Source of the DNA: JAICKM01 sp050998805
GTDB lineage: Bacteria; Chloroflexota; Chloroflexia; QHBQ01; JAICKM01
NCBI GenBank assembly: GCA_050998805.1
Contig: JBPCPV010000015.1
Location: 62,001-126,000, forward strand
Direction of reading: 5' to 3'
Length of the DNA: 64,000 nt
In this document: positions 39,819 to 48,748 of the stretch, piece by piece
How the letters are laid out: every line of letters begins with the position of its first letter
How positions within the stretch are numbered: the first letter of the stretch is position 1
Translations under genes and position numbers: made by a program
Notes under the pieces: model-generated
Seen by the model: the letters and a program-made list of their open reading frames with translations, nothing else
Told to the model about the DNA's origin: nothing
The model's database searches: none

Positions 39819-41441
39819 ATGGCGACGGCTACATCGGTCTATTCCAGAATCGAGAATCGAGAATCCGGAATCCGGTGGGAACCGTGGCTATTGCTGACGC
39901 TGGCCCTCGTGACCGAGGCGGCCTACGTCTTCGGCTTCTTGTTGCCCTACCCGCTCGCGGGCAACTACACGCACCCTCTGCTTGACCTGAACCGCCTGAG
40001 CGGACACACCCCTGCAAGCGCGAACTACTTCGCCGTCACCTGGATGGTCTGCTTCGCGGCGCTGCTCATCGCGTATAGCCGCTGCCCGCGCCGTCCCACG
40101 CGGGGCTACTGGCTGGTGCTCGGCGGCTCGGCGCTCGTGTTCAACCTCACGCTGCTGTTGATGTATCCGACCGGGGCAGCCGACATCTTCGACCAGATTT
40201 TCCAGGCGCGAGAGCTTGCGGTGTATGGCAAGAACCCTCTGCTTTACGCGCCCGGCAGCCCCGCCTTCGCCGCCGACCCGTTCCTGGCGTACATCGGCGA
40301 GAGCTGGAAGGACTCCCCCTCGCCATACGGCCCGGTCTGGCAGCTCCTGACGGCAGGCACCGCGCTCCTAGCGGGGGACGACCTCTGGCGCGCGCTGATC
40401 TTCTTCAAGGGGCTGGTAGTCCTGGCCTACGCGGGAACTTGCTTCGGCGTCTACGCGACGCTGCGCCTTGTGCGGCCCGACTGGGCGACGCGGGGGCTGC
40501 TCTTCGTGGCCTGGAACCCGTTGCTTATCTGGGAGGCCGCAGGCAATGGGCACAACGACATCGTAATGGCGCTGTTCACTGTGCTCTGTTTCTACTGCCT
40601 GGCGCGTGGGGGGCGCTTTCTGCTGTTCGCGCCAGGCGTGCTGGCGCTGGCGGTCCTCAGCAAATACGTCTCGCTGCTGCTGCTGCCGGCCGTGCTGATC
40701 GCCGTCTGGCAAATGTTGCGCCCGGCCGCGGGCACGCCGTTTCTGCCGCGCGCCCCCTGGAACCGTGCCGCGCTCACCGTCGTCATCGGTCTGCTTGGCT
40801 TCGTGGTGGTCGCCGTGCTGCTCTACATCCCGTTTTGGTATGGGTTCGACACGATCCGCTCCCTGCTCAACCGAGATCTATTCACGGCTTCGCTGCCGAA
40901 CTCGGTGAAAGATGTGTTGGCGGCAGGGCCGTTCAACCTCGGCGAGCAAGCGGCCCGCGAGCTGGTGCATAACCTCTCGAACGCGATAGTGGTGGTCTGG
41001 GTAGTCAGCAGCATGGCTCTGCTGCTGGTGACTACGCGCCCCGGCGATCGCGACGGCATACTCCGCGCCACCTTCCGCACGACCTACGGCATCTTCTTCG
41101 TCTACCTGGTCTTCGGCACGCTCTGGTTCCAACCCTGGTATCAGACCTGGATCATCGCCCTCACCCCGCTGACGACGCAGACGAGCCGTGTGAAGCGCAC
41201 TCTGGTGATGAACGCCGGCGGCGTCGCCAACTATTTCGTCTGGGATTATCTGGTCCTGTGGAACAACAGTTGGGGCAACGTGATCCAATGGACTTCGGCG
41301 CTGTCGGTCAACATGCCTCTGCTGCTCTACACAGGCTACCAACTCCTCGTGCCCGACCCCGCCGACAGCGACGAGCTGGCACCCGCCTTGGACGAACCGG
41401 CACCCGCCTTGAAGGAAGCACCCGCTTATGACACAGCGTGA
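39819..41441 (+). CDS. Polytopic GT-C-type mannosyltransferase-like protein
   Basis: This 540-residue protein has ten or more transmembrane helices. The loop MYPTGAADIFDQIFQARELA near residue 110 contains the acidic pair typical of polyprenol-phosphate-mannose-dependent enzymes, and the following AWNPLLIWEAAGNGHNDIVM resembles the GT87/DUF2029 group. The next gene encodes a polyprenol-phosphate-mannose synthase-like enzyme and overlaps it by 14 bases, which supports a shared mannosylation step. The N terminus includes SRIENRESGIRW, the product of a short imperfect direct repeat, and may be added. Confidence 0.75.
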   Translation: MATATSVYSRIENRESGIRWEPWLLLTLALVTEAAYVFGFLLPYPLAGNYTHPLLDLNRLSGHTPASANYFAVTWMVCFAALLIAYSRCPRRPTRGYWLVLGGSALVFNLTLLLMYPTGAADIFDQIFQARELAVYGKNPLLYAPGSPAFAADPFLAYIGESWKDSPSPYGPVWQLLTAGTALLAGDDLWRALIFFKGLVVLAYAGTCFGVYATLRLVRPDWATRGLLFVAWNPLLIWEAAGNGHNDIVMALFTVLCFYCLARGGRFLLFAPGVLALAVLSKYVSLLLLPAVLIAVWQMLRPAAGTPFLPRAPWNRAALTVVIGLLGFVVVAVLLYIPFWYGFDTIRSLLNRDLFTASLPNSVKDVLAAGPFNLGEQAARELVHNLSNAIVVVWVVSSMALLLVTTRPGDRDGILRATFRTTYGIFFVYLVFGTLWFQPWYQTWIIALTPLTTQTSRVKRTLVMNAGGVANYFVWDYLVLWNNSWGNVIQWTSALSVNMPLLLYTGYQLLVPDPADSDELAPALDEPAPALKEAPAYDTA

Positions 41442-42150
41442 CCCGGCTCTGCGCGCGCTTATAGTGTTGCCGACATACAACGAATGGAACAACCTGCAGC
41501 CGATGGTCGAGGCGATTTTCGATGTCGGCCCTTTCGATATACTCGTGGTAGACGACAACTCGCCGGACGGCACCGGGCGGCTGGCTGACAGGCTGGCCGA
41601 AAAGTATCCGGAGAGGCTGCATGTGCTTCACCGCGCCGTCAAAGAGGGCCTCGGCAAGGCGTATCTCTCCGGCTTCGCGTGGGGCCTGGGCCGGGATTAC
41701 GATCTGCTCTTCGAGATGGACGCCGATTTTTCGCACGACCCGCGCCACCTGCCTCAATTCATCAACCGGATACGGGAGGGGGCTGACGCGGTGCTGGGGT
41801 CACGCTATGTGCCGCGCGGAGGCACGCGCAACTGGTCGCTGGCGCGGCGGATGATCAGCCGGGGTGGGTCGCTCTACGCGCGGACGATCCTCGGCCTGCC
41901 GATACACGACCTGACGAGCGGCTTCAAGTGCTTTCGCCGGACGGCGCTCGAGAGTCTCGACCTCGAAAACATCGGCTCCAACGGCTATGGCTTTCAGATC
42001 GAGGTGACATACCGGCTGTACAAAAGCGGCCTGAAAATCGTCGAGACGCCGATCATCTTCGTGGATCGGCGGGTGGGGCAGAGCAAGATGAGCCGCAACA
42101 TCGTGCTTGAAGCGATGCTGATGGTATGGAAGATTAGGCTGTGGGGCTGA
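41428..42150 (+). CDS. Polyprenol-phosphate mannose synthase-like GT2
   Basis: The 240-residue protein has the DPM1 pattern: LPTYNEWNNLQPMVEAIFDV, VVDDNSPDGTGRLADRLAEK with the nucleotide-binding aspartates, FEMDADFSHDPRHLPQFINR with the DAD metal site, and VGQSKMSRNIVLEAMLMVWK at the end. No C-terminal membrane domain is present, as in actinobacterial Ppm1 catalytic parts. It should make polyprenyl-phosphate mannose for the adjacent GT-C enzyme. It overlaps that gene. Confidence 0.9.
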   Translation: MTQRDPALRALIVLPTYNEWNNLQPMVEAIFDVGPFDILVVDDNSPDGTGRLADRLAEKYPERLHVLHRAVKEGLGKAYLSGFAWGLGRDYDLLFEMDADFSHDPRHLPQFINRIREGADAVLGSRYVPRGGTRNWSLARRMISRGGSLYARTILGLPIHDLTSGFKCFRRTALESLDLENIGSNGYGFQIEVTYRLYKSGLKIVETPIIFVDRRVGQSKMSRNIVLEAMLMVWKIRLWG

Positions 42151-42212
42151 TCTCCTGAACCGCAACCGCGGCCTGCCGGTATACGTTAGTACTACATTGC
42201 AAGGATTCGTAC

Positions 42213-42241
42213 TTGCCGGGTTCCCGAAAACGTGGTATGAT
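42213..42241 (+). promoter_or_regulatory. Promoter of the peptide-importer operon
   Basis: TTGCCG (42213-42218) and TATGAT (42236-42241) are 17 bp apart. The leader of about 113 bases contains a 7-bp hairpin (GGCGGCT at 42269-42275 with AGCCGCC at 42287-42293). Confidence 0.65.
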
Positions 42242-42360
42242 TGTTGCAGGCCGGTGTGAGGCTTACGTGGCGGCTTACTGGGCACGAGCCGCCAAGAAAC
42301 GCGCCGACGCAGAAGCAAGAAACGTGACGCATATACACAACAAAAGGAGGAATGGACTTG

Positions 42361-44232
42361 ATGAGATCACGTCTAATCTTTACGTCTATGTCCGTCTTCG
42401 CGGGCCTCAGCATGTTGCTGACGGGCTGCGGCGGCAACCCGACGGATACCCCAGCCCCGCCGACCGCGACGAGCGGCACGACGGCGGCCCCAACGGCAAT
42501 GTCAACCTCGGCCATGCCGGCTGCCACCGGCACAGCGGGCACGGCGATGACCCCGGCTATGTCGGGGACGGCAGTCATGAGCAGCACGCCCGCAGTAAGC
42601 GGTGGTGGCGCAGCCGGCACGCCGTCGGTCCCCGCTGGCCCGCCGACGAGCACACCGAAGCCTGGCGAGAAGATCGCCCGCTTTGACAACACGCAGGAGC
42701 CGGACACGACCGACCCCCAGAAGATGTCTTTCGTCTACGAAATCAGCTGGGGCGACATGAACTGGCAGGCGCTCTATGAGCTGAACGACCAGGGCGTGCC
42801 AGTGCCGGCAGCGGCTGCCGGGCCGCCTACTCTGTCTGCTGACGGCTCAAAGTACACAGTAACCCTCAAGGACGGCCTCAAGTATTCGGACGGCCAGCCG
42901 CTGACGGCGCACAACTTCGAGTACGCCTTCCGCCGCCTGTTCGACCCGCGTATCCCAGGCCGCGACTACGCTTCGATCGCTTATGACATCAAGGGTGCCG
43001 CCGACCTCGACGCCTTCACCGCTCTGACCGATACCACGAAGCTCAAGTCGCTCCAGGATGCATTCGGCGTCCACGCTACAGACGACAAGCACATCGAGTT
43101 CCAGCTGAACGGCCCTGCCGCCTACTTCCCCTATGTCCTCGCCATCTGGGTCGGCTGGCCGAGCAGGCAGGATTTGGTCGAAAAGGGCGGCGATAAGTGG
43201 ACCGAGCCGGCGACATACATCGGCAACGGCCCCTACATCCTCACCGAGTGGAACCACGGCAGCGGCGCTGTCTGGGAGGCGAACCCGAACTTCAGCAAGG
43301 GCAAGCCGAAAATCGACCGCATCGAGTTCCGCGAGATCACCGACTCGGCAGTCCGCTTCCAGGCTTATAAAGCCGGAGAGCTCGACTCGTACAATGTGGC
43401 CCCCGAAGACCTCAAGGCCGTGAAGAACGACCCGGTGCTGAGTAAAGAGTACAAGCGGTATCCGGGCACCTGCAACTTCTACATCGGTTTCAATACCCTG
43501 CGCCCCCCGTTCGACAACATCAAGGTCCGCAAGGCGTTCTCTCAGGCGTTCGACCGCCAGGACTATGTTGATGTCGTACTAAAGGGTGCCGGACAACCTG
43601 CACTGAGCTTCATCCCTCCGGGCCGCCCCGGCTACGAGGCGGACGTCAAGCAGCCGGACTTCAACGCGGATGCGGCGAAGTCCGCTCTCGCCGCCGCCGG
43701 GTTCCCGAACGGCCAGGGTCTGCCGCCGATCAAGCTGACCTACAACGCCACGCCCCGCAACAAGACCCGCATGGAGTGGATCCAGGGCCAGATGAAAACC
43801 AACCTCGGCATAGACATGGCCCTCGACCCGGTCGAGACCACAGCTTATACCGCGCTCACCAAGAAGCCTGAGACCACGCCGCAGATGTTTTTCCTCGGCT
43901 GGTGCCAGGACTACCCGGACCCGCAGGACTGGTTGAGCCTGGTCTTCCGCTCCGACTCGACAGTGCAGCACACAAGCTGGAAGAACGCCCAGTTCGACAC
44001 GCTGACCACGCAGGCCGACCATGAAGCCGACCAGACAAAGCGCCTGGCCGACTATAAGCAGGCACAGCAGATCCTCGCCGCCGAGGCCCCGGTAGTCTTC
44101 CTCTACTGGGATGTGAACGACATCCTGATCAAGCCGTACCTGAAGGGGATGGCTGAGCACATCACGGGCCAGGATGCCACGAACACTGTGCCGGGCATAG
44201 ACAACATCCAGAACATGGATATCGTGAAGTAA
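42361..44232 (+). CDS. Oligopeptide ABC transporter substrate-binding lipoprotein
   Basis: The 623-residue protein has a lipoprotein signal (SVFAGLSMLLTGCGGNPTDT, cysteine at residue 22), a Thr/Ala/Pro-rich linker of about 85 residues and the SBP_bac_5 fold. DGLKYSDGQPLTAHNFEYAF is the family motif, and the DppA/OppA type binds peptides or nickel-like cargo. The ATG at 42361 is chosen because AAGGAGGA lies about 10 bases upstream; the ATG at 42352 overlaps it. Permease genes follow after a strong hairpin. Confidence 0.92.
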   Translation: MRSRLIFTSMSVFAGLSMLLTGCGGNPTDTPAPPTATSGTTAAPTAMSTSAMPAATGTAGTAMTPAMSGTAVMSSTPAVSGGGAAGTPSVPAGPPTSTPKPGEKIARFDNTQEPDTTDPQKMSFVYEISWGDMNWQALYELNDQGVPVPAAAAGPPTLSADGSKYTVTLKDGLKYSDGQPLTAHNFEYAFRRLFDPRIPGRDYASIAYDIKGAADLDAFTALTDTTKLKSLQDAFGVHATDDKHIEFQLNGPAAYFPYVLAIWVGWPSRQDLVEKGGDKWTEPATYIGNGPYILTEWNHGSGAVWEANPNFSKGKPKIDRIEFREITDSAVRFQAYKAGELDSYNVAPEDLKAVKNDPVLSKEYKRYPGTCNFYIGFNTLRPPFDNIKVRKAFSQAFDRQDYVDVVLKGAGQPALSFIPPGRPGYEADVKQPDFNADAAKSALAAAGFPNGQGLPPIKLTYNATPRNKTRMEWIQGQMKTNLGIDMALDPVETTAYTALTKKPETTPQMFFLGWCQDYPDPQDWLSLVFRSDSTVQHTSWKNAQFDTLTTQADHEADQTKRLADYKQAQQILAAEAPVVFLYWDVNDILIKPYLKGMAEHITGQDATNTVPGIDNIQNMDIVK

Positions 44233-44236
44233 ACCC

Positions 44237-44267
44237 CCGGAGGGCGGGCGGTCTGCCCGCCCTCCGG
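44237..44267 (+). terminator. Strong hairpin between binding protein and permease genes
   Basis: CCGGAGGGCGGGC (44237-44249) pairs perfectly with GCCCGCCCTCCGG (44255-44267) over 5 bases. No T-run follows. Such hairpins protect the upstream message and lower readthrough, giving more binding protein than permease. Confidence 0.7.
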
Positions 44268-44306
44268 TCTGGGCCGGTAAACCGAGCGACTGTGGGGGAT
44301 CTCGCC

Positions 44307-45248
44307 ATGACTGCCTACATCATCCGTCGCACCCTGTTGATGATACCTGTGGTGATCGTCGTGTCTCTGATCACCTTCATCCTAATGCACCTCGCGCCCG
44401 GCAGCCCGTTCGATGCCACCGAAGGCCGCCTCCAAAGCCCCGCCATGCAGGCGAGCATGAACAAGGCGTTCGGCCTCGATAAACCGGAGTGGCAGCAGTA
44501 CCTGGTCTATATGGGCAACGTAATCCACTTCGACTTCGGCCCCTCGCTCAAGCAACGGAGCCAGACCGTCACCGACATCTTCAAGGAGCGTTTCCCCTTC
44601 TCGATAAGACTCGGCCTGTTTGCTCTGGTTTTCGCCGTCGTCGTCGGCCTCGGTCTCGGCATACTTGCGGCGCTCCACCAAAACTCTTGGATCGACTACC
44701 TGTCTCTGTTTATAGCCACTCTGGGCATCGCCATACCCTCTTTCGTGCTCTCGCTGTTCCTGATCTTGCTGTTCGCCGTGCATTTCGGGCTGACGCCCGT
44801 CGCGCCGACACGCGAGCAGTATCTCTCGGATCTCGGCGTATGGGTTCTGCCGACAATTGCGCTTGGCCTGCCGTCTGCCGCGCTGCTCGCGCGCCTCACG
44901 CGCACGGCGATGCTCGAAGTGCTACAGCAAGACTATATCCGCACCGCTCGGTCAAAGGGCCTGCGCGAGCGGGTGATTATCCAACGTCACATCATCAAGA
45001 ACGCGATGATCCCGGTCTGGACGACTATCGGCCCGCTGACGGCGGGGCTGATCACCGGCTCGTTTATAGTTGAGAGTATCTTCAGCATCCCTGGCATCGG
45101 CGGCTTCTTCGTAACGTCGATCTCGGCGCGCGATTACTCGATGATCATGGGCACAACTATCGTCTACAGTCTGACGATCGTGATCTTCAACCTGCTGACG
45201 GATATTACTTATGGGCTGTTTGACCCCCGGATCAAAGTAAGTAAGTAA
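44307..45248 (+). CDS. dppB: Oligopeptide ABC transporter permease, DppB/OppB type
   Basis: This 313-residue protein has six transmembrane helices. YIIRRTLLMIPVVIVVSLIT at the N terminus and the EAA loop segment RTARSKGLRERVIIQRHIIK (about residues 210-230) are typical of DppB. I prefer the ATG at 44307, with GGGGGA upstream, to the GTG at 44292. The second permease gene follows after 18 bases. Confidence 0.92.
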   Translation: MTAYIIRRTLLMIPVVIVVSLITFILMHLAPGSPFDATEGRLQSPAMQASMNKAFGLDKPEWQQYLVYMGNVIHFDFGPSLKQRSQTVTDIFKERFPFSIRLGLFALVFAVVVGLGLGILAALHQNSWIDYLSLFIATLGIAIPSFVLSLFLILLFAVHFGLTPVAPTREQYLSDLGVWVLPTIALGLPSAALLARLTRTAMLEVLQQDYIRTARSKGLRERVIIQRHIIKNAMIPVWTTIGPLTAGLITGSFIVESIFSIPGIGGFFVTSISARDYSMIMGTTIVYSLTIVIFNLLTDITYGLFDPRIKVSK

Positions 45249-45266
45249 GCTAGGGAGGCAGATCCT

Positions 45267-46217
45267 ATGGCAGCAGTAACTGGTGAGATCGTCTTCGACA
45301 CAGCGCGCCCGGCGCGCAGCCTCTGGAGCGACGCCTTCAAGCGTCTCTCGCGCAACAAGATGGCGATAGTCAGCATCGTCGTGATCCTGTTCTTTATCGT
45401 CGTCGCCTTTGCTGCCCCGGTTATCGCTCCGCATCCGCCGCAGTTCCAGAGCCGCGACCGCGCCGACAGGGGCAGCGGCGGCCCCGACCTCCCGCCCGCC
45501 TGGAACGCCGACGGCAAGTCGAACTATTTGCTTGGCACCGACGGCCTCGGCAGGGATGTCCTCAGCCGCATCATTTACGGCACCCAAGTCTCCCTCGCGG
45601 TCGGTTTCATACCGATGATCATGATCGTGCTGATCGGCACATTCGTCGGCCTGATCGCCGGATACCGAGGAGGCTGGATAGACAACCTGCTGATGCGCGT
45701 GACCGACGTTACCTACGCCTTCCCAAGCCTGCTCTTCATCCTGATCATGGCGTCCGCCCTCTACGACACCGAGTTCGCCAAACTCCTCGGCGGGCTGCTG
45801 CTGATCTTCACGGCTATCGCCATCGTTGGCTGGGTGGACATTGCCCGGCTGGTGCGTGGGCAGGTACTCAGCCTGCGCGAAAAGGAATATATCGAGGCCG
45901 CGCGCTCAATCGGCACATCGAGCACGCGCATCATGCTCACCCACCTGCTGCCGAACAGCCTCGGCCCGATCATCGTCAGTTCGACCTTCGCGGTGCCCGG
46001 CTTCATCCTCACGGAAGCCTTCCTCAGCTTCATCGGCATCGGGGTCAAGCCGCCGACCCCAACCTGGGGCACAATCATCAGCGACGGCTATAACGCGATT
46101 TACTCGGCCCCGCACGAGGTCTGGGTGCCGGCGATCTGCATTGCGCTGCTCACCCTAGCTTTCACCTTCCTGGGCGACGGGCTGCGCGACGCACTTGACC
46201 CGCGCATGAAGATATAG
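45267..46217 (+). CDS. dppC: Oligopeptide ABC transporter permease, DppC/OppC type
   Basis: This 316-residue permease starts with an N-terminal helix (LSRNKMAIVSIVVILFFIVV) and an extracytoplasmic loop containing HPPQFQSRDRA and YLLGTDGLGRDVLSRIIYGT, which is diagnostic for DppC. The EAA loop EYIEAARSIGTSSTRIMLTH follows. GGGAGG precedes the ATG. No dppD/dppF ATPase genes follow; a HIT gene comes 6 bases later, so the ATPases must be encoded elsewhere. Confidence 0.93.
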   Translation: MAAVTGEIVFDTARPARSLWSDAFKRLSRNKMAIVSIVVILFFIVVAFAAPVIAPHPPQFQSRDRADRGSGGPDLPPAWNADGKSNYLLGTDGLGRDVLSRIIYGTQVSLAVGFIPMIMIVLIGTFVGLIAGYRGGWIDNLLMRVTDVTYAFPSLLFILIMASALYDTEFAKLLGGLLLIFTAIAIVGWVDIARLVRGQVLSLREKEYIEAARSIGTSSTRIMLTHLLPNSLGPIIVSSTFAVPGFILTEAFLSFIGIGVKPPTPTWGTIISDGYNAIYSAPHEVWVPAICIALLTLAFTFLGDGLRDALDPRMKI

Positions 46218-46223
46218 GGGCTG

Positions 46224-46715
46224 ATGGATATACTCTGGTCACCCTGGCGGATGGCCTACATCGGCGGAGGTGGCGGCGGAGACGGCTGCATCTTCTGCAC
46301 AATACCGGAGCAGGGTAGCGAGCATGACCGCGAGAACCTGCTGCTCTTGCGGGGCGAGCACGCGTTCGTGATCCTAAACCGCTACCCCTATAACTCCGGC
46401 CACCTGATGATTGTGCCATACCGCCACCTGCGCGACGTGACGCTGCTCACTCCCGCCGAGTCTGCCGAAATTATGGCGCTCCTCCAGCGCATGGTCAGTG
46501 CCCTCACGGCCGTCTACCGGCCCGAAGGCTTCAACACCGGCATGAACCTCGGCTCCGCGGCTGGCGCGGGCATCGCAGACCACCTCCACATGCATATCGT
46601 CCCACGCTGGGCCGGCGATACCAACTTCATGCCGGTCGTCGGCCAAACAAAGGTGCTGCCGGAATCGTTGGAGCAGACCTGGGAGCGGATCACCTCGGCG
46701 CTCCGCGAATTTTGA
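46224..46715 (+). CDS. HIT-family nucleotide hydrolase/phosphorylase
   Basis: The 163-residue protein contains the histidine triad as DHLHMHIVPRW and the upstream RYPYNSGHLMIVPYRHLRD. An N-terminal CIFCTIP zinc-type motif and WSPWRMAYI resemble the AP4A phosphorylase-like branch of HIT proteins, which split dinucleoside polyphosphates. Six bases separate it from dppC. Its stop codon (46713-46715) lies in a GAGTTTT heptad array. Confidence 0.9.
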   Translation: MDILWSPWRMAYIGGGGGGDGCIFCTIPEQGSEHDRENLLLLRGEHAFVILNRYPYNSGHLMIVPYRHLRDVTLLTPAESAEIMALLQRMVSALTAVYRPEGFNTGMNLGSAAGAGIADHLHMHIVPRWAGDTNFMPVVGQTKVLPESLEQTWERITSALREF

Positions 46716-46734
46716 GTTTTGAGTTTTGAATTGC
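46707..46734. repeat. Heptad array overlapping the HIT stop codon
   Basis: Four units (GAATTTT, GAGTTTT, GAGTTTT, GAATTGC) in 7-bp register. The TGA at 46713-46715 is formed by the junction of the first two units. Confidence 0.8.
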
Positions 46735-46771
46735 GGTCTCTGATGGGGCGGGGTGAGTTGGAGGGAATTAT

Positions 46772-47899
46772 TTGAGCGGAGGGCGGGCGTTGGCCGATTG
46801 GCAGGCGCGACTACTCCGGGTGCGGGCGCAGCGCCTCGACCCGCAGTTCGCGCCTGTTGGGGACGGCCCAGCCGAAGTTGTGCGGGCGGTGGTGGGCGTG
46901 CAGGCGCAGGATGCGCGGGCCGGGAGTCTGGCGGTGCGCGCCCGCAGCCGGGGGCTGACGGCTGCTGCCGTGGACCGGGCACGGGAGGAGCGGGAGCTGG
47001 TCCGAACCCGGCTCATGCGGGGCACGCTCCACCTGGTTGCCGCCTTTGATGTCGGGTGGCTGCTGGCTCTGCTCGGCCCTGTCTTTGACCGGCCCAGCCG
47101 CCGTCGGCAGGAACTCGGCCTTGACGAGGCGACATGCGCGCGGGCGGTCGATGTTATCTGTGAGGCGCTGGGGCGGGATGGGCCGCTGACGCGCGCCGAA
47201 CTCTCCGGCGAGTTGGCGGGGCAGGGCCTTCCGGCTGCGGGGCAGGCAACCATACACCTCCTGGGACACGCGGGGCTGCGCGGCTACATCTGCCAAGGGC
47301 CGGACCGTGCCGGAGAGCCGACCTATGTGCTCCTGGACGACTGGATCCCGGCGGGACCGTCGCTATCGGCGGAGGAGGCTGGCGTGGAGCTGGCGCGCCG
47401 CTACTTGGCGGGGTACGCGCCGGCAGGCCCTGCGGATTTCGCGGCGTGGGCGGGGCTGCTGATGGGACAGGCACGCGCCGCGTGGGCGGGGCTCGCAAAC
47501 GAGCTGATCCCGGTGGAGGTCGCGGGGCGGGCGGCCTGGCTGCCGGAGGCGCGAGCGGCCTGGTTGGATGAGCCGCAACCGGCACCCAGCGTGCGGCTGC
47601 TTCCGGCGTTCGATACTTACCTGCTCGGCTACGAGAGCCGCGACCTGGCCCTCGCGCCCGAACATGCGCGCCGCATCCACCCAGGCGGTGGGATACTGCA
47701 TCCCGCGCTGCTCATAGACGGGCGCGTTGCCGGAACTTGGCGGATGCGACGGCGGCAGACCCGGCTGGATGTGGAGGTAGAGCCGTTCGCGCCCCTGCCT
47801 GCCCCGGTGACCGATGCCCTCGCCGGCGAGGCCGAAGATGTGGGCCACTTCCTCGGTGAGCAGGCAGCGTTGGTGCTGCGCCCGGTCCTCAGTGCGTAG
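46772..47899 (+). CDS. Winged-helix DNA-binding domain protein (HTH_42 / YcaQ-like)
   Basis: The 375-residue protein is of the YcaQ/AlkZ-related winged-helix family. AVVGVQAQDARAGSLAVRAR and ELVRTRLMRGTLHLVAAFDV are the N-terminal signatures of the family, DNA glycosylases that repair crosslinks and alkylated bases. Some members have unknown function. The start is a TTG at 46772 with GGAGGG upstream. The 3' end overlaps the convergent panC by 11 bases. Confidence 0.8.
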   Translation: MSGGRALADWQARLLRVRAQRLDPQFAPVGDGPAEVVRAVVGVQAQDARAGSLAVRARSRGLTAAAVDRAREERELVRTRLMRGTLHLVAAFDVGWLLALLGPVFDRPSRRRQELGLDEATCARAVDVICEALGRDGPLTRAELSGELAGQGLPAAGQATIHLLGHAGLRGYICQGPDRAGEPTYVLLDDWIPAGPSLSAEEAGVELARRYLAGYAPAGPADFAAWAGLLMGQARAAWAGLANELIPVEVAGRAAWLPEARAAWLDEPQPAPSVRLLPAFDTYLLGYESRDLALAPEHARRIHPGGGILHPALLIDGRVAGTWRMRRRQTRLDVEVEPFAPLPAPVTDALAGEAEDVGHFLGEQAALVLRPVLSA

Positions 47900-48746
47900 G
47901 GTTGAGCAGCAGGTTGTCGATCAGGCGGGTGCCGCGCCCGATTCGCACCGCGAGGGAGGCAAGCGCGCCCTGCTGCGGTCCTATCTCGGTGAGTTCGGCC
48001 AGGGTGTCGGGGTCGGCTATGCTCACGTAGTCGGCGTGGGCGAACGGTTCGGCGGCGACGACGCGGTTCATCTCGGCGCGCAGCCAGTCGCCGTCGCGGA
48101 CGCCGGCCTTCCATGCGGCATACGCGGCGACCAGCGCCTTCGACAATACAAGCGCAGCCTTGCGCTCGTCGGGGTCGAGGTAGATGTTGCGCGAGCTTAG
48201 GGCAAGGCCGTCCGGCTCACGCACTGTTGGCACGACGATTATCTCGATCGGGAAGTTCAGGTCGCGGACCATGCGGCGGATCACCACCGCCTGCTGCGCG
48301 TCCTTTTGCCCAAAGTAGGCTCGGTGCGGCTGCACCAGGTTGAAGAGCTTGGCTACGACGGTGGCGACGCCGATGAAATGGCCGGGTCGGGCCGCGCCTT
48401 CCAGCCCCGCCGTACTCCCCCGAACCTCCACGTAGGTCGCGTAGCCGGGCGGGTAGATTTCGGCGGCGTCCGGCAGGAAGGCCCAATCCACACCGGCACC
48501 TTCGAGGAGGCCCAGGTCGCGTGCCTCGTCGCGGGGATAACTGCCGAGGTCTTCGCGCGGCCCAAACTGTGTCGGGTTGACGAAGATGCTGACTACTACG
48601 AGGTCGCACGCCGCCCGCGCGCGGGCAATCAGGGCGAGATGCCCCCCGTGGAGGTATCCCATCGTGGGCACGAAGCCGACCTGTAGGAGGGGGCTGCGAC
48701 CCTGGACGGCGGCGCGGAGTTCGTTGACTGTGCGGAAGGTTTGCAT
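47889..48746 (-). CDS. panC: Pantothenate synthetase
   Basis: The 285-residue enzyme condenses pantoate and beta-alanine using ATP. FVPTMGYLHGGHLALIARAR carries the HxGH motif, NPTQFGPREDLGSYPRDEAR and FGQKDAQQAVVIRRMVRDLN the ATP-binding site, and REPDGLALSSRNIYLDPDER the KMSKS-like region. It is 3 bases after panB, as in many panBC operons. Confidence 0.96.
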   Translation of the reverse strand: MQTFRTVNELRAAVQGRSPLLQVGFVPTMGYLHGGHLALIARARAACDLVVVSIFVNPTQFGPREDLGSYPRDEARDLGLLEGAGVDWAFLPDAAEIYPPGYATYVEVRGSTAGLEGAARPGHFIGVATVVAKLFNLVQPHRAYFGQKDAQQAVVIRRMVRDLNFPIEIIVVPTVREPDGLALSSRNIYLDPDERKAALVLSKALVAAYAAWKAGVRDGDWLRAEMNRVVAAEPFAHADYVSIADPDTLAELTEIGPQQGALASLAVRIGRGTRLIDNLLLNPTH

Positions 48747-48748
48747 TT

